A program made the translations under genes and the position numbers. The notes under the pieces were generated by a model. The model searched no databases, was not told the origin of the DNA, and saw only the letters and a list, made by a program, of their open reading frames with translations. From an uncultured Bacilli bacterium (lineage in GTDB: Bacteria > Bacillota_I > Bacilli_A > RF39 > UBA660), in contig CAJTZC010000005.1 in assembly GCA_910583745.1 (NCBI GenBank), forward strand, positions 1 through 64,000: a stretch of DNA of 64,000 nucleotides, written 5' to 3'. Shown in pieces: positions 8,515-17,074 of this stretch. How positions within the stretch are numbered: the first letter of the stretch is position 1; every line of letters begins with the position of its first letter.

Positions 8515-9153
8515 ATGGAATATATTAAAATTAAAGATGCAGACAGAATTATAAACGAAAGCGCATACTTGGTAGGCAATGCACTGAAATACAGAGGAAA
8601 GTGGCACGATTTCTTCGGCAACAAGAATCCGATTCATCTAGAACTGGGAATGGGAAGAGGCGATTTCATTATCAATATGGCCATCGCCCACCCCAACATC
8701 AATTACATAGGACTAGAGATAGATGCTTCTCAGATGGTCAGTGCAGTCGAAAAGCTGAAATCAAAAAAATTGCCCAATCTCAAACTCATCAATGCCGACG
8801 CGAGAGATATCGATAAAATCTTTGGAAAAGAAATCGACACGATTTATCTCACTTTCTCAGAGCCCTGGCCAAAAAAAATAGATGAAAAAAAGCGTTTCAC
8901 ACATTTCAGCTATTTGAAATTATACGACAAGATTTTTAAGAAAAATAAACACATCATATTGAAAACGGACAACAAAGGCCTATTCGCCTATTCTCTAGAA
9001 ACTCTATCGCAGTATTGGTATGTTTTTGACAGAGTGAGCCTCGACCTACACCACGACGAAAATCCGATTAGCAACATTATGACTGATTTTGAAAAGAAAT
9101 ATTATGAAGAAGGACGTCCGATATACTATGTCGATGCTTCTTTCACAAATTAA
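8515..9153 (+). CDS. trmB: tRNA (guanine-N7)-methyltransferase TrmB
   Basis: A 212-residue SAM-dependent enzyme that makes m7G46 in tRNA. The SAM motif LELGMGRGDFI is near residue 41, the following acidic residue is in GLEIDAS, and the family signature FSEPWPKKIDEKKRF is near residue 118. Length is normal. The ATG at 8515 is preferred to the GTG nine bases upstream, because AAAGGA lies ten bases before the ATG and one base before the GTG. It stands alone with its own promoter and terminator. Confidence 0.95.
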   Translation: MEYIKIKDADRIINESAYLVGNALKYRGKWHDFFGNKNPIHLELGMGRGDFIINMAIAHPNINYIGLEIDASQMVSAVEKLKSKKLPNLKLINADARDIDKIFGKEIDTIYLTFSEPWPKKIDEKKRFTHFSYLKLYDKIFKKNKHIILKTDNKGLFAYSLETLSQYWYVFDRVSLDLHHDENPISNIMTDFEKKYYEEGRPIYYVDASFTN

Positions 9154-9186
9154 AAAACTTCATCGCAATTTTCGATGAAGTTTTTC
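9152..9186. terminator. Bidirectional terminator after trmB
   Basis: ACTTCATCG (9157-9165) pairs with CGATGAAGT (9173-9181), flanked by A-tract and T-tract. It lies between the convergent trmB and the minus-strand gene ending at 9186. Confidence 0.9.
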
Positions 9187-9827
9187 TATATAACTTTCTC
9201 CTCTGTCACAGAAGGACTTTTTATAATTCGCTCTTCTCCAAAAGATAAGTCGTAATCGACAATTCGACCACTCTTTCTTAGAAAATCGAGAGCTAAGGAT
9301 AAATTTATTCGGGAGCCCTCTTCTTCAAAGTACATCAGTTCCTCTTTTTTATCATAACAATCGATCGGGTCATAATTGGATACAGAAACACTTATATTTA
9401 TTCCTCGATTTTTTAATTTCTCATTTAAGGCGACTAAATACACATATTCTTCTGGAGTGATATAGTAAGGGATAAAAATCAAGATAGTAATTTGAAAAAT
9501 AGTATTTGCAATAAATCGCGCACTGATGAAATTATCCTCTTTACCAGAAACTAAATCGTATATAATAGCATCTTTTTTTTCTCTACCCTCTTTGGTACTC
9601 ATGTCGATATCGGTACCGATGTCGTACATCTCTCCTAACATATAATTGAATATGTCCGCATGTCCTACTTCATATTTGTCATTGCTCAACCGCTTTTCCG
9701 GTTGAGTCAAATAGGCGAACACACATTGACTAGGCGTAATCAAAGAACAAGCGATGGCTCCTATCTCATCTTCTTTATATCTTTCGCAAAATGCGAGCAA
9801 CGCTTCTAAATCGGTAAATTTAAACAT
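9186..9827 (-). CDS. HipA-cassette protein B (paralogue of 9843-10475), unknown
   Basis: I do not recognise the family. It is a 213-residue soluble protein, clearly paralogous to the gene just upstream: both share a central block with GE(M/L)YD(I/V)G(T/R)DI, a block (L/A)xFI.(I/V)xY, LNEKLK followed by (I/L)(N/A)I(S/C)V, N-Y-(D/N)-P, and a tail GRI(V/I)DYDL.FGEE. It is the third gene after a HipA-like kinase gene, separated from its paralogue by 15 bases. I infer that it works with the kinase (substrate, antitoxin or modulator), but nothing in the sequence proves it. ATG 9827 has AAAAGGA upstream. Confidence 0.7.
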   Translation of the reverse strand: MFKFTDLEALLAFCERYKEDEIGAIACSLITPSQCVFAYLTQPEKRLSNDKYEVGHADIFNYMLGEMYDIGTDIDMSTKEGREKKDAIIYDLVSGKEDNFISARFIANTIFQITILIFIPYYITPEEYVYLVALNEKLKNRGINISVSVSNYDPIDCYDKKEELMYFEEEGSRINLSLALDFLRKSGRIVDYDLSFGEERIIKSPSVTEEKVI

Positions 9828-9842
9828 AATTATCACTTCCTT

Positions 9843-10475
9843 TTAAGCAATTTTTTCTGTATCTTTAGTATAAAAAGACATTTCTTCTCCGAAAGGCAAA
9901 TCGTAATCAATAATCCTTCCCTGTTCCACCATAAATTCTAAAGCCAAATCCAAAGGATTGTTCATCTTTTCTCCAAAATGCCTTGACTCAAGACGTCTAT
10001 CTTTAGAACTCGTCACAGGATTATAATTCGTAACATCTACACAAATAGCGAGTCCAGCACGCTTCAGTTTTTCGTTTAACTCGACGAGTTGATGATATTG
10101 ATATCTCGTAATAAACGCCGGGAGATGTAAAATGGCCATAAAATGAATTGTATTAATAATGTAACGTATGGCAACAAAATTCTCAACGCGATGTGGCAGT
10201 GCTTCTTCGAGCACCTTTCTTTTCTCTTTTCTACCCCTAGAACGCTTCACATTGATATCTCTTCCGACGTCGTACAATTCTCCTAAAATATAATCAAATA
10301 GATTTTCATGAACGATATCATAATCCGAAGCGAAATATTCTTCGGAGTTGAAATCGAGCCGCACGTGGACAGTCTGAGAAAGAGTGATAACTGTGGAAGC
10401 CAATTCTTCCTCTCTGCGTTCCAAAACCTCTCGCGTTCCACGGAGAAATTGGTCGATATCCACTGCTTCGAACAT
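9843..10475 (-). CDS. HipA-cassette protein A (paralogue of 9186-9827), unknown
   Basis: A 210-residue soluble protein of unknown family. It shares its core layout with the next gene (YDVGRDI, LNEKLKRAG, NYNPV, GRIIDYDLPFGEE), so the pair arose by tandem duplication. Its ATG overlaps the stop codon of the HipA-like gene by one base (TAATG), with AAGGAG before it, which indicates translational coupling. Hypothetical role only: partner or target of the kinase. Confidence 0.7.
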   Translation of the reverse strand: MFEAVDIDQFLRGTREVLERREEELASTVITLSQTVHVRLDFNSEEYFASDYDIVHENLFDYILGELYDVGRDINVKRSRGRKEKRKVLEEALPHRVENFVAIRYIINTIHFMAILHLPAFITRYQYHQLVELNEKLKRAGLAICVDVTNYNPVTSSKDRRLESRHFGEKMNNPLDLALEFMVEQGRIIDYDLPFGEEMSFYTKDTEKIA

Positions 10476-11473
10476 TATGAATTCTCCTTTTTAAAAGCTA
10501 TTCTTTTAGTCATACTGACTGAATCGATACCTAAAGCATCCATCAAATATTTTAAATGTTCTGCGATATTATTTTTATAAATTTCTTTATCCTTTTCACT
10601 TAAAGGACAACCGATTTTGCCTTCTATTCTTTCGATGATTTTCTCTACATTTTGAGGCAATAAAACCCACAGACTTTCTAACATTCTAGAAGTAAAAACT
10701 TCACTGGTCTCTTTCATAAATGCTTTTACATTTTTTTCTAAGAGAACAGATGGAGCTCCCTGGTTTAAATTGCTAACGGATAATCCCATTCTACATAAAA
10801 CCGGGTGGGTTGAGAAGGCTCTTCCATTGTCGAAATAGGGCATCAATTCGACAGAACCATTCTCGAATTCGATAATGTGCCAGTTATCGAAATGTCTATC
10901 CCTTTGTCCTGTAAGTATATCGACGATAAAAAGATTGACGATTCTGTCCATGATTTTTTCGACGACCTCAGGTCGACCACGATATCTTTCCTCAAGACCA
11001 TGCCATATTCCTTCCAAAGAATTATATCTTGCACACTCTCTCAAAAAAGCTTCTTCGTATCCGTAATCCTCGATCATATTTTCATTCAACTCGTAATCGA
11101 TGTGCACAGGCAAGATATCCCGACCACTTAAGTACTTCGCATCCTTTATAATATAATCTCGAGACAAATTTCCCTTTATACTTCCGATGCATGCGATGTC
11201 ATAGTCGACATGAGGCAGTTGTAAATCGTCATATATATTTCCCACCCATAATTCATTGAAAGGGTTAGCTAAACTGTCATAGTTAAAGAAATACTTCGCA
11301 CCGTCATACCAGAAACTGAATAGAAGATTCAACCCTGGCTCGAACTTCAAGACCTGAACGCTTTTGTTTTTTGATAACCTCTCCACAATCTCTATTTCAT
11401 ATTCATACGTTTGAGTTCCTCTTGGTAAATCCAAAAGAGCACACAAATCGATAAATCCATCTTTTCTTTCCAT
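10475..11473 (-). CDS. HipA-like kinase
   Basis: A 332-residue protein with the catalytic signature of HipA/CtkA-type kinases. At about residues 188-198 it has TGQRDRHFDNW (catalytic Asp and metal-binding Asn, compare GNxDRHxxN), and about 20 residues later MPYFDNGRAF (the metal-binding Asp of the DFG-like position). An N-terminal half with YFFNYDSLANPFNE and IKDAKYLSGRD matches the nucleotide-binding part of the fold. HipA kinases phosphorylate proteins such as aminoacyl-tRNA synthetases, and many are toxins. No HipB-type HTH antitoxin is adjacent; instead two paralogous unknown genes follow. It has a perfect consensus promoter and AAGGGG before the ATG. Confidence 0.75.
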   Translation of the reverse strand: MERKDGFIDLCALLDLPRGTQTYEYEIEIVERLSKNKSVQVLKFEPGLNLLFSFWYDGAKYFFNYDSLANPFNELWVGNIYDDLQLPHVDYDIACIGSIKGNLSRDYIIKDAKYLSGRDILPVHIDYELNENMIEDYGYEEAFLRECARYNSLEGIWHGLEERYRGRPEVVEKIMDRIVNLFIVDILTGQRDRHFDNWHIIEFENGSVELMPYFDNGRAFSTHPVLCRMGLSVSNLNQGAPSVLLEKNVKAFMKETSEVFTSRMLESLWVLLPQNVEKIIERIEGKIGCPLSEKDKEIYKNNIAEHLKYLMDALGIDSVSMTKRIAFKKENS

Positions 11474-11499
11474 AATTTTTCCCCTTTTTCGCGTCGTCT

Positions 11500-11528
11500 A
11501 TTATAGCCTAAAACGTCCCATTTGTCAA
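11500..11528 (-). promoter_or_regulatory. Consensus promoter of the HipA-like cassette
   Basis: On the minus strand TTGACA, a 17-base spacer and TATAAT, a perfect consensus sigma-A promoter 27 bases before the start codon. Confidence 0.85.
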
Positions 11529-11562
11529 ATACGCCATCAAAAAAACCGTAGGCGTTCTTTTT

Positions 11563-12438
11563 CTACAGTTTCTCTATTATTCCATAAGCCATACTCAAAT
11601 CGGTAGGAATGACGTATTTTATATCGAAAACTTCGGCGACGACTAAGACGAATGCGGCCATCGCTCTCGTAGCAAACCACCATTGCGGGTCGTCAACTCT
11701 GTTCCTGATTTCATCCAAAGAGATTTCTTCGAAATAGCGACGAGTCTCGGCTTTTCGCAGTTCGATATCCATCATAATCGATTTCGTCTCATCTTTAAAG
11801 AGTGTATTTTCCTCATACTTAATGCCGGAGAGCCTCGCGAACTTCTCGTGGCCACCTCCGGCCAAAATCAATACATTCGCCTTTTCTTCAGTCGATATAT
11901 CCAAATGAGAGCGAATATACTCCATGACTGCCTCTAGAGAAGTTTTAGCGGTATCATCTGCCAAATCTGGAAACTGATTCATGACATCGATAACACCAAA
12001 AGGCACATTCACTGCTTCTTTGATGCCCTTCTCGTATATGGCAATTTCACAAGAACCGCCCCCGCCGACAAAGACGCATGACTTCGCTTCGACATTTCTC
12101 ACCGCCGCTAAAACGGTGCATTCGCTCTCTTCATCTTGAGAGACGATGTGAAAGTCGATTCCTGTCTCGCCCTTAAAACGATGTAAAAAGGCCTGTTCTT
12201 CCTCTTTTTCCAGCGCTCTAAAAATACTCGTTCCACAGACATAGATGTCGGCATATTCTTCTTTCAAAGATTGAACGAGAGATACGAGACTTTGAAAATC
12301 CTCGTCGATGATTCTTCGATGCTCAGAGTAATTCTTCTTAAACCATATCGGCTCCTCTTTCAATCTTTTAATAGTTTTTCCATCACATAAGTCTACCTTT
12401 GTTACTGTGGACCCTACTTCGACGATTATCTTATTCAT
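11563..12438 (-). CDS. Ppx/GppA-type exopolyphosphatase-like protein
   Basis: A 291-residue actin/Hsp70-fold phosphatase-like protein. It opens with the phosphate-1 motif KIIVEVGSTVTKVDLCDG. The phosphate-2 motif FVGGGGSCEIAIYEKG is near residue 136, and an adenosine-type motif LILAGGGHEKFA near 200. Family members hydrolyse polyphosphate or (p)ppGpp; substrate preference cannot be read. The start ATG at 12438 overlaps the region of the SDR stop codon, with GGTGG as the ribosome site inside the SDR's last codons. Co-transcription with the SDR is therefore likely. Confidence 0.75.
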   Translation of the reverse strand: MNKIIVEVGSTVTKVDLCDGKTIKRLKEEPIWFKKNYSEHRRIIDEDFQSLVSLVQSLKEEYADIYVCGTSIFRALEKEEEQAFLHRFKGETGIDFHIVSQDEESECTVLAAVRNVEAKSCVFVGGGGSCEIAIYEKGIKEAVNVPFGVIDVMNQFPDLADDTAKTSLEAVMEYIRSHLDISTEEKANVLILAGGGHEKFARLSGIKYEENTLFKDETKSIMMDIELRKAETRRYFEEISLDEIRNRVDDPQWWFATRAMAAFVLVVAEVFDIKYVIPTDLSMAYGIIEKL

Positions 12439-12439
12439 T

Positions 12440-13174
12440 TTAATAACCACCATCTATCTTAATAATCTCACCGTTTATATATGTGTTGGCCTCGCTGCTT
12501 AGGAAATAAATCAAGCCTGCAATTTCCTTTGGCTCGGCAAAGCGCTTCAGATAAATCTTTTCAGTCTCTTCTCGAACCAAATCATCGGGTAAATCTGCAT
12601 TCATCTCTGTATTTATCCAACCTGGTGCGACACTGTTTACTAATACTTTGGGAGCATATTCCAATGCAAAATTATGGGTCATCGATATGACACCAGCCTT
12701 AGTGGCATCGTAATCGATACTCGTAGGGAAAAACGTGTTGATTCCGTTCGTCGAAGAGACATTGACTATCTTTCCACCTTCCGTATTGTCGAACATGTAT
12801 TTCCCGATATATTTGCTCATCAGATACGTCGACGTCAGATTGTTCAATATCGTTTCGTTGAAGATTTTGCTGTCGCGGTCCTCTAAGTCCATGTCATAGA
12901 CAATCGCAGCATTATTGACGAGAACGTCGATTCTACCAAATTTATCATCGACTGTCTTTAAAAGATTTTTTACGTTCTCTTCGTCGGATACATCCGCAAG
13001 AATTCCAATGGCCTCGACTCCATATTCACTCTTAATCTTCTCGACAACTCGATTGATAGAAGTCTTATCTTCCTTATCGTTGATGACGACATCGTATCCA
13101 CATTTGGCGAATTGATATGCCGTCGCTTCTCCTAATCCTCTTCTCGAACCTGTTATGATTACTACTCTATTCAT
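12440..13174 (-). CDS. Short-chain dehydrogenase/reductase (FabG-like)
   Basis: A 244-residue classical SDR. The cofactor motif TGSRRGLG is near residue 9, the structural NNAA near 88, the catalytic Ser in VSSTNG, and the YxxxK motif YDATK near 152. Its C-terminus GEIIKIDGGY is typical. The classical set can reduce 3-oxoacyl chains or other carbonyls; with no fab genes nearby the substrate is open. The ATG at 13174 is preferred, with GAAAGTGAG upstream; the GTG 12 bases earlier overlaps that site. Confidence 0.9.
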   Translation of the reverse strand: MNRVVIITGSRRGLGEATAYQFAKCGYDVVINDKEDKTSINRVVEKIKSEYGVEAIGILADVSDEENVKNLLKTVDDKFGRIDVLVNNAAIVYDMDLEDRDSKIFNETILNNLTSTYLMSKYIGKYMFDNTEGGKIVNVSSTNGINTFFPTSIDYDATKAGVISMTHNFALEYAPKVLVNSVAPGWINTEMNADLPDDLVREETEKIYLKRFAEPKEIAGLIYFLSSEANTYINGEIIKIDGGY

Positions 13175-13201
13175 GTACGAACTCACTTTCTAAAACAATT
13201 A

Positions 13202-13726
13202 CTACTCTATAATTCTAACTTTTTTATTACTTTTTTTGAATGCCTTTAAGACTCTCTCTTTATCCGATAAAGGGAAGAAAAAATAGATTGGTGTATCTGT
13301 CAAGACAGTCACTGTATATTTTCCAATGGATACTCCTAAAATCTTATCCATTTCCACAGACGTCTTCACTCCATTATGAGCTTCATCTGTCACGCCGTCT
13401 TTATCGATAAGGATGTGTCCGATAAACCTAGCTTCTTTTTTAGCTCGATACGATTTATAGATTTCCAATAAGTTTGCCGCTACATACACCATCGATGCGA
13501 CAAAAATGATGTAAACGATAGGCAAGACTGCCTCGCTATATTCGGCAAAAAAACTCAATAGAATGCCAAAGACGAACCACAACCCGAACACGACCAACTT
13601 TCTTTGCATAAAAGAAAGGACCTTGCTGCTCTCTCTCTCCAATATCTGTCGCTTACCAAGAGCCATGCCTCTCGCCTCATCGTAACAACCTACAAAATTT
13701 TCACATATCTCTGTGTCGATTCTCAT
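13202..13726 (-). CDS. YcxB-like membrane protein, unknown function
   Basis: A 174-residue protein with two adjacent hydrophobic helices (about residues 45-90), followed by a C-terminal beta-rich domain of about 80 residues with DKDGVTDEAHNG and a final FFPLSDKERVLKAFKK segment. This layout resembles YcxB-like proteins. Function is unknown. It lies 27 bases upstream of the SDR gene on the same strand and may be in its transcript. GAGGGATT precedes the start. Confidence 0.65.
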   Translation of the reverse strand: MRIDTEICENFVGCYDEARGMALGKRQILERESSKVLSFMQRKLVVFGLWFVFGILLSFFAEYSEAVLPIVYIIFVASMVYVAANLLEIYKSYRAKKEARFIGHILIDKDGVTDEAHNGVKTSVEMDKILGVSIGKYTVTVLTDTPIYFFFPLSDKERVLKAFKKSNKKVRIIE

Positions 13727-13787
13727 TCGAATCCCTCTTTCCTATATTAAGTATATTCTTCCTATAAGAATTTAAGATACAAATGAG

Positions 13788-13808
13788 AAAAAGCATCGTG
13801 AGCTTTTT
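13788..13808 (-). terminator. Hairpin terminator after zinc-ribbon gene
   Basis: AAAAAGC and GCTTTTT (13788-13794, 13802-13808) pair around a 7-base loop. The right arm touches the stop codon at 13807. Confidence 0.6.
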
Positions 13809-15795
13809 ATATCGTTACAATCAAATAACTGTAACACATCATGCCTATCATCGAAAATACGATGGATAGACAGAGAAGATGCAATAACAATCTCTTGTTC
13901 TTTTCCTCGATGACGATAGCTTCGTCGATAAAATCCAAGAACAACAGCATCGAATAGATAAATCCTATGATTGTCACAATGATGCCGAGTGGCGCATAGA
14001 CAATCGAAAGGATAAGTGCAACGAGTCCATAAGCAACTCCGAAAGGAATAAACGCTGTACAGACGATAGAAATCAGTTTGACGATATCTGGCTTTTTCTT
14101 CATTAAGGTACTGACGATATAATAGATTGCCGATAGGCTACCGATGATTCCTGTGTAGATTAAGAGCTTTTCTCCGAGTATTCTGAAATATTCTATTTCA
14201 GCTAAGCTGCTCCAAACCCAAGATGTTTTTCCCGTCCAATAACTCGTCATCATAACGGCTCCGAACATCTCTCTCAAAAGCCCCAAGACAGTCATGGCAA
14301 AGATGAGTGTAAGTGCCAATTTGCCGACATTTTTAAAATTCGTGAGCTTTTCTTCTTCTTTTTTGTACATGACATGTGGTCTCAACAATACACCTAAGAG
14401 ATATAGTGGAATAGAGAGCCTCGTCATATCGGCTGCTTTCTTTTCTTTTATTTCTTTTCGAGCCGTCTTGATTTTGTCGACCAGTTTGTCCTTTTCCATT
14501 TTAACGTTTGTCGAAGACTTTTCTTCTTCTAATTCCTGTATATCCAACTGGTACTCGCGCGTCTCTAAATCGGTATCGTCCTCTTCGTAGAGATGGTCTT
14601 CTCCTTGAGAAGATGCATCTATCCCTCTATCGGCTTCGTATATCTCACCTTCCAAGTTTGGATAGGCATGTGTATTGAGATATTCGTCGTCCTCGTTGGC
14701 CTCCGATTTATAAAGAGCATTCATGACGTCGGGAACGTTTAAACAGACCGTCGTATCCAGTTCGATTTCCTCTTGAGCTTTTAGATACTCTGATATATCG
14801 TTCTTGATTTTGACGATATCGTTCTGGGCTTTAATATCGATGATTTCATCGCCATCGACCTCGTCGTCATGTAGGATAATCTCATCGTCTAATTCCTCTT
14901 CTAAAACTCTAGGCGTCTTTTTGTAGTATTCGTCGTGGACGGCAAACAAATTCGTCTCCGTCACTCTTCCAAAACTCGAAGTATCTGTCACACGACTTTG
15001 GTCTTCGCTTTCTAAAGACTCATCCTCTATTTCGGGTTCTGTTGCCAAAGAACCGTCGTTTCCTTCCGAACCCTCGACCACTTCCGCTTCTTCCTGTGTG
15101 ACGACTTCCTCATGTTTAGAACTCTCTTCGGCTAAATTTTCGTCAGGCACAATCGAATCCTCTTGCACCTCGAAAGGCGCTTCTTCTCCAGAGAACTCGT
15201 CGGATGGGCGAGAAGTTTCTGCTTCTTCCTTCGCTGTTTGTGGCTCTTCATCTTGAAAAGATGGTTCTTCCTCTGCGACAGCTTCGACCTCATAATCAAA
15301 TTTAATCTCTTCTAAGACAGTCGTATCTACTAACTTTTCTGCACTCTCTTCCACAAGGACAATCTCGTTTTCCTCTTGTTCATGAGGAACTTCGACTTCC
15401 AATGGTTGAGGCGCTTCGACACTGATTTCGACCACTTCTTCGGCAGGGTTTTCTTTTGGCGCTTCTACCACTTTCACTTCGACAACCGGTTCCTCGACTA
15501 TCTCGACGACCTCTTCGCTTAAAGTCGTGTTTTCTTCAAGACTAGGTAAAGTGTCTTCCTTTTCGACTTCTGAACGGTTTCTTCTCTTCAAAGGCGAAAT
15601 GCCCTTTCTGACAAGCCCAGCGGCACTAGCTTTTTGGTTTTTAACAGCGATAGGAGGTTCCTCTTTGCTAGATAGAGCTTTTTCCACTGCAGATTTGGAA
15701 ATTCGATTTCCACATTTCGCACAACTCTTCTCTTCTAGAGAATTTTCAGCTCCACAATAAGGACATGCTATTATGACGTTTTCGTTTTTTTCCAT
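13807..15795 (-). CDS. Zinc-ribbon, acidic-linker, polytopic membrane protein
   Basis: A 662-residue three-part protein. Residues 10-32 form a zinc ribbon with two CxxC pairs (CPYCG and CAKCG). Residues about 80-440 are very rich in Glu, Asp and Val with little order expected. Residues 450-662 contain about five transmembrane helices in a Yip1-like arrangement. It resembles the broad class of zinc-ribbon membrane proteins of unknown role in Firmicutes; the long acidic linker is unusual. GGAGG lies before the ATG. Confidence 0.75.
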   Translation of the reverse strand: MEKNENVIIACPYCGAENSLEEKSCAKCGNRISKSAVEKALSSKEEPPIAVKNQKASAAGLVRKGISPLKRRNRSEVEKEDTLPSLEENTTLSEEVVEIVEEPVVEVKVVEAPKENPAEEVVEISVEAPQPLEVEVPHEQEENEIVLVEESAEKLVDTTVLEEIKFDYEVEAVAEEEPSFQDEEPQTAKEEAETSRPSDEFSGEEAPFEVQEDSIVPDENLAEESSKHEEVVTQEEAEVVEGSEGNDGSLATEPEIEDESLESEDQSRVTDTSSFGRVTETNLFAVHDEYYKKTPRVLEEELDDEIILHDDEVDGDEIIDIKAQNDIVKIKNDISEYLKAQEEIELDTTVCLNVPDVMNALYKSEANEDDEYLNTHAYPNLEGEIYEADRGIDASSQGEDHLYEEDDTDLETREYQLDIQELEEEKSSTNVKMEKDKLVDKIKTARKEIKEKKAADMTRLSIPLYLLGVLLRPHVMYKKEEEKLTNFKNVGKLALTLIFAMTVLGLLREMFGAVMMTSYWTGKTSWVWSSLAEIEYFRILGEKLLIYTGIIGSLSAIYYIVSTLMKKKPDIVKLISIVCTAFIPFGVAYGLVALILSIVYAPLGIIVTIIGFIYSMLLFLDFIDEAIVIEEKNKRLLLHLLCLSIVFSMIGMMCYSYLIVTI

Positions 15796-15865
15796 GCTTT
15801 TTACCTCCTATGATTCCATACTCTATTTTCCTTAGATACGGACTACTCCAAAATCATTATATCAT

Positions 15866-15893
15866 ACTTATACGTCGTTCTACTAGTATAAGT
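15866..15893. repeat. 8-bp inverted repeat upstream of the zinc-ribbon gene
   Basis: ACTTATAC (15866-15873) and GTATAAGT (15886-15893) lie just behind an extended -10 element (TATAAT on the minus strand at 15856-15861). This is a possible operator; its function is not known. Confidence 0.35.
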
Positions 15894-15966
15894 TGACAAA
15901 TTTTTTAAAGTTGACTAGAAGTTTTAAGCATCTCCATTTTCTTCCTTTTGGTCAAAAATTTCTCTT

Positions 15967-16944
15967 TTAAAAACCGTAGATGGAGAGGTATTCTTTTCTA
16001 TAATCCTTTCCATTACACTCGGGCAATTGCAGCGAAAGTTCATCTCGAGAATGCGTCTCGTCGAACTCGTCATCATCGAGATTGAAATACTCGTATATAT
16101 TTGATTCATTGTCGTTCCACGTCACATCGACATTATAATACCCATCAGGAAGCTTTATGATGTTCCAGGCATGCTCGCCATTCGCATCGCCTGTGACATA
16201 ATAGGTGGGAACTCCGAGAGCAATCATGATGTGCTGAAAAGCCCTCGCATACCCTGCACAAACAGTTACACCATTGACTAAAGCACTGTATGCACTTTGA
16301 TTTAAATCGGAATCGACCTCGTATTCGAGCATATCGATTAATTTATTGTGGACATATTTCTCCTTTTCGTAATCCGACTCCAAATCCTTCGCATAGCTGA
16401 TAATTTCGTTGGAAATCGTCTCAAACTTATACTTCGCCTCGTCGAAATAATCGATAGTCTCGTTAAAATTCAATATAATCTGCACACAGAGAAAATCGCC
16501 TGTGTATCTGTATTCGAAGGAGGCGTCTAACCAGAAAAGTTCGGGGTGGTCTTTGTATACACATTCGACAATTTTAGTGATGACATCGACGTGAAGTTTA
16601 TATTTAGGAACAAAGGTAGTTGTCCTTTCCTTCGCATGGGCATAAATCTCCTTATAGACTTCTTGCTCACGCATATCAAGCATCTCATAATAAGGATAAA
16701 AAACTTTATCAAATACATCGTCTTCTTCCGATAGAAAAGTATTCTCTAAAGAATTCTTTCCTTCTTCCTCTACATATTCTCCTTTTGCTTTAACACTTTC
16801 GCCGTCGTCGTCCTTGTCCACTTCTCTATACTGCGAAAAGAGAGCCAAATCGTCTATGGAATAGCCCATGCCATGAAATGTTACAAATCCGATAAAAGCC
16901 CAAAAACATAAAGAAAGAAAAAAACCTATAATTTTGTTCACCAT
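15967..16944 (-). CDS. Membrane-anchored transglutaminase-like protein
   Basis: A 325-residue protein with an N-terminal transmembrane helix (residues 5-28), a charged linker, and a C-terminal transglutaminase-like domain. The catalytic triad is visible: Cys in NGVTVCAGYARAF, His in GEHAWN and Asp in YNVDVTWND. Such extracellular domains act as peptidases or cross-linkers of cell-wall proteins; the actual substrate is unknown. AGGGG precedes the ATG. Confidence 0.85.
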   Translation of the reverse strand: MVNKIIGFFLSLCFWAFIGFVTFHGMGYSIDDLALFSQYREVDKDDDGESVKAKGEYVEEEGKNSLENTFLSEEDDVFDKVFYPYYEMLDMREQEVYKEIYAHAKERTTTFVPKYKLHVDVITKIVECVYKDHPELFWLDASFEYRYTGDFLCVQIILNFNETIDYFDEAKYKFETISNEIISYAKDLESDYEKEKYVHNKLIDMLEYEVDSDLNQSAYSALVNGVTVCAGYARAFQHIMIALGVPTYYVTGDANGEHAWNIIKLPDGYYNVDVTWNDNESNIYEYFNLDDDEFDETHSRDELSLQLPECNGKDYRKEYLSIYGF

Positions 16945-17074
16945 AACACCCCTTTTATTACACTATATTAAATAATTCTTTAAAAATGAATTCTTCCAAA
17001 ATTCTCTTATGACAAAATTATAGCAAACTAAAAGACAAATTACACGCGGTAACTTGCCAATATATTGTTAAAAA

